Of a stretch of 64,000 nucleotides of DNA, positions 56,499 through 64,000 are shown in pieces. The DNA is from Hyphomicrobiales bacterium. Its GTDB lineage: Bacteria > Pseudomonadota > Alphaproteobacteria > Rhizobiales > JAJFHR01. Position 1 is the stretch's first letter, and each line of letters starts with the position of its first letter. The DNA lies in the NCBI GenBank assembly GCA_021775475.1, contig JAJFHS010000049.1, forward strand, positions 1 to 64,000. The letters are read 5' to 3'. The notes under the pieces were generated by a model, which worked only from the letters and a program-made list of their open reading frames with translations, did not search any database and was not told where the DNA came from. A program made the translations under genes and the position numbers.

Positions 56499-57694
56499 TG
56501 GCTGCTCTTTCTGTCATGATGAATGTACAGTTGTGCCAACGCACACGAAGCCAGCCGTGATTGTGCCCCATCTGCCCGGCTGGTCAGAATGATGGGAACG
56601 CGAGCGCCCAGCACGATCCCGGCGGACTCAGCGCCGGCCAGATAGATTAGTTGCTTGGCAAGCATGTTTCCCGCTTCAAGATCAGGCGCAACCAGAATGT
56701 CCGCATCGCCAGCAACGTCGGAGACAATACCCTTGGTCGTAGCGGCCGATTTCGAGATCGCATTATCGAAAGCCAGCGGGCCATCGAGAATGCCGCCGGT
56801 TATCTGCCCGCGATCCGCCATCTTGCAAAGCGCTGCGGCGTCCACAGTTGAGGCAATCTTGGGAGTGACGGTTTCCACGGCGGAAAGGATTGCAACTTTC
56901 GGCTCGGCAATGCCGAGCGCCTGCGCCAGATCGATAGCGTTCTGGATGATATCGCGCTTGTCATTGAGATCGGGGTAGATGTTGATCGCCGCATCGGTGA
57001 TGAACAGCGGCTTGGGATAGTGCGGGACATCAAACGCAAATATGTGGCTCATGCGCCGCTCGGTCCTCAAACCCCGCTCCCGGTCCAAGACTGCATCCAT
57101 CAACTCATCGGTATGAAGTTTACCCTTCATGATCGCGTCTGCGGCACCTTTGCGAACCAATGCAACTGCATTTTCAGCCGCCGCATGACTGTGCGGAACG
57201 TCGACGAGTTCAATGCCATCCAGACTTCGTTCAGCTTCATCCGCGGCTGCAGAGATTTTGGTCTTTGAGCCGATGAGAACCGGCTCGATCAATCCCTGGC
57301 TTGCGGCCTCCAGGGCACCAGTGAGGGAGAGTGCATCACATGGGTGAACGACCGCTGTTCTGATTGGATTGAGGTCATGTGTGGCGGCGATCAACTCGTT
57401 ATACCGGGCGCCGCGCTCATGCAGGTGAACTTCCGGCAGCATAACGCGAGGCCGGCGTACTTTTTCACTCGGTGCAATGACGTCGGCTTCGCCTTTGATC
57501 ACGGTTTCAACATCCCGTTCCGACAGATGCGGTCTGACGTCCGCTCGCGCCTTAGCTGTGTGATCCCGGCGCCGGGTCGTTTTGGTTGCTGTCGCGTGTG
57601 CGCTGGATTCTTGCATGGACAATTTCCGTGATCCATTTGCGCTGTTCACGCCAGTGCAAATTTTGGCCTTATGCGGTGAGGCTTGCGATTCCAT
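56495..57694 (-). CDS. Phosphate acetyl/butyryltransferase
   Basis: Makes acetyl (or butyryl) phosphate from the CoA ester, the partner step to acetate kinase. 399 residues. A basic N-terminal segment of about 80 residues precedes the PTA_PTB domain: ALEAASQGLIEPVLIGSKTK, NAVALVRKGAADAIMKGKLH, LFITDAAINIYPDLNDKRDI, ITGGILDGPLAFDNAISKSA, and ADILVAPDLEAGNMLAKQLI. GAGAGG precedes the ATG at 57694; an internal ATG at 57616 is possible. The N-terminal extension resembles bifunctional enoyl-CoA hydratase/Pta proteins shorn of the hydratase. Confidence 0.88.
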   Translation of the reverse strand: MESQASPHKAKICTGVNSANGSRKLSMQESSAHATATKTTRRRDHTAKARADVRPHLSERDVETVIKGEADVIAPSEKVRRPRVMLPEVHLHERGARYNELIAATHDLNPIRTAVVHPCDALSLTGALEAASQGLIEPVLIGSKTKISAAADEAERSLDGIELVDVPHSHAAAENAVALVRKGAADAIMKGKLHTDELMDAVLDRERGLRTERRMSHIFAFDVPHYPKPLFITDAAINIYPDLNDKRDIIQNAIDLAQALGIAEPKVAILSAVETVTPKIASTVDAAALCKMADRGQITGGILDGPLAFDNAISKSAATTKGIVSDVAGDADILVAPDLEAGNMLAKQLIYLAGAESAGIVLGARVPIILTSRADGAQSRLASCALAQLYIHHDRKSSQ

Positions 57695-57753
57695 TGTAGG
57701 CCTCTCTCTTTCGGTTTAGTTTAATATATATAGTTATATTGTGCATTGCAACA

Positions 57754-57767
57754 TTGATTTAGGTCAT
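57754..57767. promoter_or_regulatory. FNR/FixK-like box upstream of the pta/ptb-ackA operon
   Basis: TTGATTTAGGTCAT matches TTGAT-N4-ATCAA at 8 of 10 fixed positions, 60 bases before the phosphotransacylase ATG. Low-oxygen induction of a fermentative acetate pathway would make sense. The assignment rests on the motif. Confidence 0.35.
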
Positions 57768-57895
57768 ATTTTTCCTGTAATTTTTGCATGTAGTCTATAT
57801 TGATTGTGCGGCGCATCATAGATATATTCGTGGCACAAATTTGACGCGTCGGTCGGTCAGAGAGGTCCATTGGCCACCGTAAGGAGAGTAATTCG

Positions 57896-57970
57896 ATGAA
57901 ATTGAAGATCTGGTTCGTCACGGCTATTGTTGCCTTGGCTACTGGGCTTTGCCAGAGCCGGTTCCGCTGA
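57896..57970 (+). pseudogene. Start of a secreted-protein gene, cut by IS remnant
   Basis: A strong ribosome site (taaggagag) leads into MKLKIWFVTAIVALATGL, a clear start of a signal peptide. The frame then stops after 24 codons, exactly where the IS1182-type fragment begins on the other strand. The original gene cannot be identified from its signal peptide. Confidence 0.5.
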
Positions 57971-58106
57971 CATGAAAAGCGTGCATATTCGCACGCTCAA
58001 CAGCCTCAATAATAAAATGAGCCAGACCATCATCAGCCACCCATTCATTAAGATCAAGTGGCAATAGCAACCGTTGCGAACGGTCATAGGAGCGAAAATT
58101 TATCAT
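57939..58106 (-). pseudogene. IS1182-type transposase, N-terminal fragment
   Basis: From ATG 58106 it reads MINFRSYDRSQRLLLPLDLN, EWVADDGLAHFIIEAVERAN, then AFHVSGTGSGKAQ and a stop. This is the N-terminal DUF772 region of an IS1182/IS5-type transposase, normally followed by YHPRMML. About 55 of some 450 residues remain. The frame contradicts the longer hydrophobic ORF on the same strand (57857-58087), which is a shadow. Confidence 0.7.
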
Positions 58107-58201
58107 GACGAATCATAGCATAATATAGTCAAATTATAGACTACAGGTTCATATTAAATCCGACACACTGCTATTTGAGTATTTTTCCGTAAATGCTGCC
58201 T

Positions 58202-59392
58202 TCATGACCCCGGCGACAGGGCCATCTGGTGGCCTTTGCCGCCAATTGAAATCGTGCCAAGCACCGCAAGGCTGGTCTGATCAATTACCTGAATTTCCGG
58301 CTTGTCAGCGCTCGATACATAGAGCTTATCGGTGCCGCCCACAGCGGCGAGGTGATAAGGTGCCGGAATGCCGACATTACGCTTTTGTCCCGTTTTCAGA
58401 TCAACAGCAACCAGTTTATTCCGCTCCAATGCGCTGACAAAAAGCGTATTGGCATCATTGGAAATATCTATACCGTGCAACAAATCGCCGATCTTGAAAG
58501 TGCGTGCGCCAACACCGTCTTTGATATTGATTTCAGACACAGTGCCATCACTGTCGTTGGCGGCGTAAATTTTCTGACCATCTTTTGCCATGGCCAGATG
58601 TCCGGGGCCTTCACCTGTTTTGAACTTGCGGGCGACTTTCCAGGTTGCCGGGTCAACTTCACTGATGGTGTTGTCACCGCCATTGGAAACATATGCGCGA
58701 CCGGTGGTTGGGCTGAAGACGACGAAGTTGGGAAGCGCTCCGGTGGCAACTGTGGCGGCGATTTCATAGGTGCCAAGATCGATGGCGCTAATCGTGCCCT
58801 CACTCGGATTACTTACCACGGCGAATTTTCCATCCGGGCTTATCGCCACATGATGAACCGCACCGGGCACATCAATTCGGCGAACAATCGAATTGTCTTT
58901 GACCTGTATAACCGTAACTGTGCTGATAACCTTGCTTGAGTTCTTTCCCTGCATAGCCATGTGGGGCTTGGATTTACCCTTCATCGTCATACCAGGTTTA
59001 GCTTTGTCTTTCATCGCCATACCAGGTTTGGCTTTACCCTTCATCGCCATTCCGGGATGATGCGCGGCGTGATCTTTTGCACTCATTTTTGCGGGTTTCT
59101 CAGGTGCCTTGCTACCCGGTTCGCGCGCATCCAAACTGCCAGCGACCAGAAACCGGCCATCAGGTGTTTTGGCCAAACCGTGGATGGCCGGAACCCCACC
59201 AATAGTATTAACAATCTTGTCGGTTGCCGCATCGACCACAAGGATTTTACCTTCATCGCCCATTGGCACATAGATCAGTGGCTCACTGAAAGTTGCCTGC
59301 ATACCCAGGCCCACAGTGAGGGCACTGGCCAACACCGTGGCCCGCAGAAATGAAGTCGCTCTCAGAGAAATTCCTGTTGCGGTATGTTTCAT
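58202..59392 (-). CDS. YncE-like beta-propeller protein with Met-rich repeats
   Basis: 396 residues. ATG at 59392 follows GGAG, and a signal peptide (FLRATVLASALTVGLGMQAT) follows. The blades carry the YVTN/cytochrome-d1-type repeat: EPLIYVPMGDEGKILVVDAA, VHHVAISPDGKFAVVSNPSE, ALPNFVVFSPTTGRAYVSNG, and KIYAANDSDGTVSEINIKDG. Between the first and second blades lies an insert (residues about 100-152) of His and Met-rich 10-residue repeats (PGMAMKGKAK). A periplasmic metal-handling role is suggested by the insert but unproven. IS remnants flank it on both sides. Confidence 0.78.
   Translation of the reverse strand: MKHTATGISLRATSFLRATVLASALTVGLGMQATFSEPLIYVPMGDEGKILVVDAATDKIVNTIGGVPAIHGLAKTPDGRFLVAGSLDAREPGSKAPEKPAKMSAKDHAAHHPGMAMKGKAKPGMAMKDKAKPGMTMKGKSKPHMAMQGKNSSKVISTVTVIQVKDNSIVRRIDVPGAVHHVAISPDGKFAVVSNPSEGTISAIDLGTYEIAATVATGALPNFVVFSPTTGRAYVSNGGDNTISEVDPATWKVARKFKTGEGPGHLAMAKDGQKIYAANDSDGTVSEINIKDGVGARTFKIGDLLHGIDISNDANTLFVSALERNKLVAVDLKTGQKRNVGIPAPYHLAAVGGTDKLYVSSADKPEIQVIDQTSLAVLGTISIGGKGHQMALSPGS
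58937..59056 (-). repeat. Four 30-bp tandem repeats (Met/Lys-rich) in the propeller gene
   Basis: Encodes PGMAMKGKAK, PGMAMKDKAK, PGMTMKGKSK and PHMAMQGKNS. The M-x-M pattern, preceded by HAAHHPG, is of a kind that binds copper or silver in periplasmic proteins. Confidence 0.75.
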
Positions 59393-59474
59393 AGTAGTTG
59401 CTCCAAATGGCAGGTTAAATTTTGACGGAACGTAACATAACGGCCATGTCTGACGACCTTGGCTCCGATCTTGA

Positions 59475-59747
59475 TCAACTTCTCCCGTACCCACCAAGGC
59501 GTTCAAACACCGACTGACGAAACTGCCCCGTCATGCCGTGCCATCCGTTCTTGTCGGTACGGCTGTCTTGGAAAATATTCCCGGCAACTTCAGTCAGGCC
59601 AAGGGCATCGTCAAGTTCCCGATAAGCGAGCAACCCGGCGTCATAGGTGATCTTGGAACCATGGAATTCAAGCTTCACGCGACGGTCAAAATCGACCCTG
59701 AGTTCGCCTTGTTTTGTTTCACCCTCTGGGTGTGCCATTGCCACCAC
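59475..59747 (-). pseudogene. IS1380-type transposase, N-terminal fragment
   Basis: 90 codons: RVDFDRRVKLEFHGSKITYD, AGLLAYRELDDALGLTEVAG, and KNGWHGMTGQFRQSVFERLG. This is the start of an IS1380-family DDE transposase, which is normally about 450 residues. The chain breaks off at GGYGR and stops. Confidence 0.75.
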
Positions 59748-59962
59748 TCCATTTATGCCTCAACACATTGATTCTTATAGCATAATTTAGTGTTAAAGCA
59801 GAAATTATCGGAACTACTTGGGTAATTGGGGATAACATAATAGCTGGCGAAATGCCCGGGGCTGCCCTGCTGGAACAGGAATTTTCCGCGCGCTATGTGT
59901 GGCAGGTTCGGGACAGTTCTGCCCATCAGATCAGATGTATCTGACGCCAATTTGTCTCATAA

Positions 59963-60103
59963 GCGCTGACGTCAGACATCAATAACCTCACACCCGCAGA
60001 TGTTTACTTCGGGCGTGGGCAAACCATTTTCTTGAAAAGAGAAGGGATCAAACAGAAAACCATCGAAACAAGGCGCTTGCAACACCGCAAGAATGCCGTC
60101 TAA
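59963..60103 (+). pseudogene. Integrase-core (IS3-type) transposase, C-terminal fragment
   Basis: Reads NNLTPADVYFGRGQTIFLKR, then EGIKQKTIETRRLQHRKNAV and stop. This is the typical C-terminal end of an rve-domain transposase of the IS3 group (LTPADVYFGR motif). Everything upstream is lost; a stop lies at 59960-59962. The 215 bases between this and the IS1380 fragment hold nothing recognisable. Confidence 0.65.
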
Positions 60104-60186
60104 TATATCAAAGCTGATGAGCAAAACTTTCTCTTGGCTCAAACCGTTCCGAGACCCATTATATTTGATGACGGACAGTGGACAAG

Positions 60187-61344
60187 ATGAAAAGCACTAG
60201 CCGACAAAGCGAAGGCCGCCTGCGCCGGATCGTTCCGGCGATGAGCACGCCGCTGGCCTCGATCTTTGGCAGCGGATTTCTGGTGGTGGTGCCGGTCTTG
60301 GCCAGCGCCGTCGGCCCCTACGCGATTATCGCGATTGTCGTTGTCGCGCTCGTGGCCCATCAGGTCGGCGCAATTGTGCGCCACAACATCCTGTGCGCCG
60401 AGCCGGTGCTGGCCGCAAAGAGCAACCGTCTGACCGTGCTGGCCGAGCGCGTGTCGGATTTCGCGCTGGTGGCGGCCTACGTGGTGTCGATCTGCCTTTA
60501 TGTGCATATCCTATCGTCTTTCGTTCTGGGCGGTCTGGGCCTGGACACCGCCTTCAACAAAAGCCTGATGACCAGCATCATCATCGCGGCCATCACCCTG
60601 ATCGGTCTTGCGGGCGGGCTCGACCCGCTGGAAAAGCTGGAACGCTGGGCGCTTTACCTTACCATCGTCATCCTCGCGGCGCTGTTGCTGGGTTTCGCAA
60701 TCTATGACGGCGGGCTAATCCTGCGGTCAGGCGCCGTGGCGCTGCCTGCCATGCCTGCGCGCAGCATCTGGGAGATCGCCACCATCGTCGCCGGCACGCT
60801 GATCATCGTGCAGGGGTTTGAAACGACGCGCTATCTGGGCGAGCATTTCGATGCCGCCACGCGCATTCGCGCCGCACGCTGGTCGCAGTATTTTTCGCTG
60901 ACGGTCTATGTGGTCTTTGTCGCGCTGGCCCAGCCGCTGGTGACGGTGCTGAACGGCGAATACGGCGACAACAGCCTGATTAGGTTGGCCGCGGCGGCGT
61001 CGGTTCTGTTGCCGCTGCCGCTGATCGTTGCGGCCGGGCTGTCACAGTTTTCGGCGGCGGTGGCTGACACGCTGGCAGCGGCGGCGAACCTCAAAGAGGC
61101 AAGCCATGGCCGTGTCGCCACTCGCTGGGGCTATCTGGCGGTGGGGCTGGCGGCGATCGCGCTGGCCTGGACCGGTTCGACCTTCACGATCATCGTGGTG
61201 GCCTCGCGCGCCTTCGCCTTTTACTACCTTATGCAATGCTTCGTGGCCTTTTCCGTCTGCCGCAACAACCGCGAGCGGGTTCGTTTCATCGGGATTGGCT
61301 TCGTGCTGGCCTTCGTGCTGATCTTCGCGGTACCGGCGGGTTGA
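60187..61344 (+). CDS. Polytopic membrane protein, possible permease
   Basis: 385 residues with about ten to eleven membrane helices, the first around residues 24-44 (PLASIFGSGFLVVVPVLASA). A conserved-looking IIVQGFETTRYLGEHFDAAT sits mid-protein, followed by a charged segment. The layout recalls APC-type amino-acid permeases, but I cannot name a family. A GTG at 60178 is an alternative start. First gene of a clearly GC-richer segment that continues to the right edge. Confidence 0.65.
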   Translation: MKSTSRQSEGRLRRIVPAMSTPLASIFGSGFLVVVPVLASAVGPYAIIAIVVVALVAHQVGAIVRHNILCAEPVLAAKSNRLTVLAERVSDFALVAAYVVSICLYVHILSSFVLGGLGLDTAFNKSLMTSIIIAAITLIGLAGGLDPLEKLERWALYLTIVILAALLLGFAIYDGGLILRSGAVALPAMPARSIWEIATIVAGTLIIVQGFETTRYLGEHFDAATRIRAARWSQYFSLTVYVVFVALAQPLVTVLNGEYGDNSLIRLAAAASVLLPLPLIVAAGLSQFSAAVADTLAAAANLKEASHGRVATRWGYLAVGLAAIALAWTGSTFTIIVVASRAFAFYYLMQCFVAFSVCRNNRERVRFIGIGFVLAFVLIFAVPAG

Positions 61345-61473
61345 CCGGCGGATGCCAGTCGGGCGGCACCAAAAATTTATCCCGTGACAATTCAAAAGCC
61401 GCTTCGTAGTATCATTTAACGCCCATGGACTCGGGCCATATCGAAAACGTTGTTCCGCTGGAGACCCGGTTTC

Positions 61474-61581
61474 ATGTGCCTTTCGCAAACCGTCAGCTTT
61501 ACCGCCAGCGCCCTTCTCATCGTTGGCGGCGGCTTCGCCATCACCAGGGCATGGCAGATCAACAAACGCTACCGGAGGTGA
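61474..61581 (+). CDS. 35-codon ORF coupled to the sigma-factor gene
   Basis: Reads MCLSQTVSFTASALLIVGGG, then FAITRAWQINKRYRR. It has one hydrophobic stretch and an N-terminus like DUF6629-type membrane proteins (MCxSxxxSF). It stops eight bases before the sigma-factor ATG and contains that gene's ribosome site (GGAGGTGA). Either a truncated membrane-protein gene or a leader peptide. Confidence 0.4.
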   Translation: MCLSQTVSFTASALLIVGGGFAITRAWQINKRYRR

Positions 61582-61588
61582 AACCGCC

Positions 61589-62224
61589 ATGCCACAAACA
61601 AAGTCAGACATGAGGCCCGCATCGGGTGAGCGGCAAATCGACCATGCGCTGCTTGTCGGGCGGGATGCTTTTCTGGGGTTCCTTGTGAAACGACTTGGCA
61701 ACCGGGCCGATGCCGAGGACGTGCTGCAGGAATTCTGCATCCGCGTTTTGACCCGCAAGGAGCAGCTGCGCGAAGCGGATCGGATGGATGCCTGGCTCTA
61801 TTCGGTCTTGCGCTCGGCCCTGAACGATCATTATCGCAAAACCGGGCGGCGCAAACGGTTGGGCGACGCCTTTGCGATCGAAATGCAGTCGGCAGAGAAA
61901 TCGCTGGAAACGTCTGAAGCGATGGCCCATATGTGCGGCTGCGTACAGGGCCTGGTGCCAAAATTGCGCCCTGCAGACGGCGAACTGATCCGCCGTATCG
62001 ACATCGACGAAGAAGATCGCGCCACTGTCGCCGCAGATCTGGGGCTGAAGCCGGGAACGCTCGCCGTGCGTCTGCACCGCGCCCGCGCGGCACTCAGCGA
62101 TGCGCTGCTGGGCCATTGCGGCTTTTGCTGCAAACATGGCTTTGAGGATTGCTCGTGCCCGCCGGCCGGCTGCGAACATCCGGACGAGGCAACCCATTGT
62201 GCCGGCGAAAATGCCCCAGCCTGA
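61589..62224 (+). CDS. ECF sigma factor with cysteine-rich C-terminal tail
   Basis: 211 residues from the ATG at 61589 (strong GGAGGTG site). Region 2: DAFLGFLVKRLGNRADAEDV, LQEFCIRVL, and RMDAWLYSVLRSALNDHYRK. Region 4: LIRRIDIDEEDRATVAADLG, LKPGTLAVRLHRARAAL. After region 4 there is a Cys/His-rich tail: CGFCCKHGFEDCSCPPAGCE, then HPDEATHC (seven Cys, three His). Such tails act as built-in metal sensors in CorE-type ECF factors; no anti-sigma gene is seen next to it. The longer frame from 61523 lacks homology. Confidence 0.8.
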   Translation: MPQTKSDMRPASGERQIDHALLVGRDAFLGFLVKRLGNRADAEDVLQEFCIRVLTRKEQLREADRMDAWLYSVLRSALNDHYRKTGRRKRLGDAFAIEMQSAEKSLETSEAMAHMCGCVQGLVPKLRPADGELIRRIDIDEEDRATVAADLGLKPGTLAVRLHRARAALSDALLGHCGFCCKHGFEDCSCPPAGCEHPDEATHCAGENAPA

Positions 62225-62660
62225 CGCGCCATCGCAGTAAAGTACCCGTTCAAGGAGCGTCTTCCGGATGGAGGACCTTGAAGTCGTTCATTGAAACCGG
62301 CAATAACTCATATCGGTTCTCTCACAGCCGTAACAAGAAAATGCATAAAACAGCAAACATCAAAAGCCCCACTTGACCACAGCTCCGCTACGCCTGCTGT
62401 GTCGGAGCCACTTCGCGAAGCGGGCCTATGGACAACCCTTCACAACATCGCTGAAACTATCTTATCCAGCGTAAACATGTTTGGGGCGGTTCAGTTTTAA
62501 ATGCTCATTGACAATCGAAGACGCCGAACGTACTTTTGTCAAAACCCTGCGCGCGGAAGGGTTTTTTCAATCTGCCCGGAAATATCTGTAATCCCCCGGA
62601 CTGGCGCGCGTCTTTGTCACCATACGAGGCTTCGGCCTGGGATTTACAGGAGGAACAGCG
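62225..62660. other. Intergenic stretch with a gene remnant
   Basis: 436 bases without a complete gene I can support. 62508-62591 encodes a 27-residue C-terminal-looking stretch (LTIEDAERTFVKTLRAEGFF, then QSARKYL) with no good start, probably the end of a lost gene. A possible hairpin lies at 62381-62408 (gctccg/cggagc). Confidence 0.35.
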
Positions 62661-62861
62661 ATGATCAGAGCGCTGACACAGACTTTCGGATCGATGCAAG
62701 CCCTGCAGCAGGGACTGATTGCCCTGTTCGATGCCCGTGTTGCCGCCACAATAGCCAAGTTTGACTTGAGCGGCGTGAAAACGGATATTGAGCCTTTTAA
62801 GGTAGGCGATGCGCAAACCTTTGGCGGCTACTTCGAATTCCAGAAACGCGATCTTTACTAA
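62661..62861 (+). CDS. Hypothetical 66-residue protein
   Basis: Not recognised. A strong ribosome site (aggagg) precedes the ATG: MIRALTQTFGSMQALQQGLI, ALFDARVAATIAKFDLSGVK, ending QKRDLY. After the stop the same frame stays open for another 23 codons (IRVQATLPETGRAIGKTFKY, RHQ) before a TAG at 62931. The gene may therefore have been longer and cut by a nonsense change. Confidence 0.5.
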   Translation: MIRALTQTFGSMQALQQGLIALFDARVAATIAKFDLSGVKTDIEPFKVGDAQTFGGYFEFQKRDLY

Positions 62862-62978
62862 ATCAGAGTGCAGGCAACGCTGCCCGAAACCGGGCGCGCA
62901 ATCGGGAAAACCTTCAAATACCGACACCAATAGCCCCCGCGGCACGGGCTGGTCGGTCTGTGAGAAAATGGAAGTGAA

Positions 62979-64000
62979 ATGACCAAGCGAACAACATATC
63001 TTGCTGCCTCTGTGGCGATCTTCGCCGGCCTGCTGGTTCTGGGATGGGCAACACACGGCACCGGCATCGTCAAGGACGACCCGGAACGCAACATCGTCAT
63101 CCCCGACGAACTGACCAGCGAACTTCAGGTCAAGGCCGCCTATGACGGTGAGAAGATCTGGTTCCGCTACCGCTGGCCGGTCGACCGGCCCAGCCTGTTC
63201 AATGACGTGCTGGTCTTTCAGGACGGAAAATGGGAAAAACGCGGCGGCGAGGCATTGGGTCCGAATCCGGAATTTCTGACTGAAGACCGGGTTGCGATGA
63301 TGATCGACGACGGCTCGGTGCCGCTGTTTGGCCGCTATGGCGGCTACATCACCATCGGCGACGGACTGACGACCTTTACCGGCACGCCGGAAACCGACGA
63401 AGAGCGCACCAAATACCTGCCGTCCACGCGCACCGACCCCAATGATTTCGAAACGGTCAAGCCGGAAAGCGATCTGGCAACGCTGCGCGCGGCAGGCCAG
63501 TTCATCGATTTGTGGCAGTGGCGGTCAAGTCGGTCGAACCCGATCGGGCTGGGCGATGATGGCTTTGTGGCCGAGGAACGCGGTGGCGACGCGGGCACCG
63601 GCCCTTACACAACCAACTGGGACAAGGCGGCCAGCCAGCCGCTTTACATGTTCAACCCGGAAGTGGCCGGCAAGACCGCGCTGTCAATCGATGCGGTGAT
63701 CAAGGGCGATGTCGGGTTCAACGACACCTATTACCTGAGTGCTGAAACCGCCGTGCCCTTCGACCCGAACTATGCCTGGAAAAACGGCGACACCATTCCG
63801 CGCCGCTATCTGCGCCCGACCAACGGCTCGCGCGGCGATGTCGTGCAGCCCAAGGCGGCGCGCTGGCGCAACGGGTTCTGGGACGTGACGCTGGTGCGCG
63901 ACATGGACACCGGCAACCCGCTGGACGACAAGATTTTCCGCGATGGCGGCAGTTACGATCTGGCTTTTGCGGTGTTCCGCAACGCCTCGACCATGCGCTG
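62979..64000 (+). CDS. Ethylbenzene-dehydrogenase-type haem-binding protein (partial)
   Basis: 340 codons visible, cut by the right edge. An N-terminal signal or anchor (TTYLAASVAIFAGLLVLGWA) precedes a domain of the EB_dh/cytochrome-c-552-like haem-binding family: ELQVKAAYDGEKIWFRYRWP, DDGSVPLFGRYGGYITIGDG, FIDLWQWRSSRSNPIGLGDD, and RWRNGFWDVTLVRDMDTGN. Members bind haem b as the gamma subunit of periplasmic DMSO-reductase-type enzymes or act as electron-transfer proteins. The partner genes would lie beyond the window. Confidence 0.75.
   Translation, partial: MTKRTTYLAASVAIFAGLLVLGWATHGTGIVKDDPERNIVIPDELTSELQVKAAYDGEKIWFRYRWPVDRPSLFNDVLVFQDGKWEKRGGEALGPNPEFLTEDRVAMMIDDGSVPLFGRYGGYITIGDGLTTFTGTPETDEERTKYLPSTRTDPNDFETVKPESDLATLRAAGQFIDLWQWRSSRSNPIGLGDDGFVAEERGGDAGTGPYTTNWDKAASQPLYMFNPEVAGKTALSIDAVIKGDVGFNDTYYLSAETAVPFDPNYAWKNGDTIPRRYLRPTNGSRGDVVQPKAARWRNGFWDVTLVRDMDTGNPLDDKIFRDGGSYDLAFAVFRNASTMR

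Noticed and set aside
57857-58087. Hydrophobic 76-codon minus-strand ORF
   Set aside because: The neighbouring frame on the same strand reads as an IS1182-type transposase start, so this is a shadow.
61425-61613. 62-codon plus-strand ORF
   Set aside because: Basic, His/Arg-rich frame overlapping the better-supported 35-codon ORF and the sigma-factor start.
52082-64000. Integrase, CRISPR array or toxin-antitoxin pair in the island
   Set aside because: Searched the accessory region for these; no tyrosine or serine recombinase gene, spaced repeat array or convincing small two-gene module was found.

Overview
The window comes from an alphaproteobacterium. Evidence: a FliX/FlgJ-type flagellar locus with TTAA-N7-TTAA (CtrA-type) boxes, a CckA hybrid kinase, a GAAC-N7-GAAC SOS box in front of recA, a DksA without zinc-finger cysteines, and crotonyl-CoA carboxylase/reductase. 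The flagellar order (flgI, fliX, dksA, flgHAGF, fliLM) resembles Caulobacter-like and non-Rhizobium Hyphomicrobiales lineages. I cannot fix the genus from sequence alone.

Region 1 (1-20.2 kb) is a flagellar regulon in several operons: a flagellin (cut by the left edge), flgI-flgJ-flgN, fliX, dksA, flgF-G-A-H, the divergent fliL-fliM-DUF6468-motE-TPR unit, fliO-fliP, and flgB-flgC-fliE-fliQ-fliR-flhB. Region 2 (20.3-30.5 kb) is chromosomal core: cckA, an ELM1-like gene, recA, alaS, a cyclic-nucleotide-gated K+ channel and a GST. Region 3 (30.8-37.8 kb) is a methionine/one-carbon cluster: a virulence-factor-domain protein, a free-standing MetH-reactivation-like protein, a homocysteine methyltransferase, an MTHFR-family protein and a full-length metH. 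It carries a likely terminator and a SahR-like operator. Region 4 (37.9-52.1 kb) is mixed metabolism: GFA protein, GST, creatininase family, LplT-like MFS, L,D-transpeptidase, ccr, cobT, a CpdA-like phosphodiesterase, SapC, IalB, hutI-hutU, a thioesterase and a TerC-type protein.

Region 5 (52.1 kb to the right edge) is accessory DNA. It begins inside a tRNA-Gln(CUG) gene: promoter and 5' half are present, but the 3' half is replaced. Next come plasmid relics (a decayed Rep_3 initiator, an HTH protein, palindromic and tandem repeats, and an HTH/coiled-coil protein), then a tightly overlapping pta/ptb-ackA-GNAT operon with an FNR-like box. A graveyard follows of IS1182-, IS1380- and integrase-core transposase fragments around a Met-rich beta-propeller gene. 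From about 60.1 kb the DNA is visibly more GC-rich. It holds a polytopic membrane protein, a tiny ORF coupled to an ECF sigma factor with a cysteine-rich tail, a small unknown protein and the start of an ethylbenzene-dehydrogenase-type haem-binding protein.

The observations most worth following are the disrupted tRNA-Gln island junction with its plasmid-derived repeat cluster, the coexistence of a full MetH with a separate reactivation-like protein, the long imperfect hairpin between the TPR gene and fliP, and the Cys-tailed sigma factor unit. No CRISPR array, rRNA operon or intact transposon was seen.
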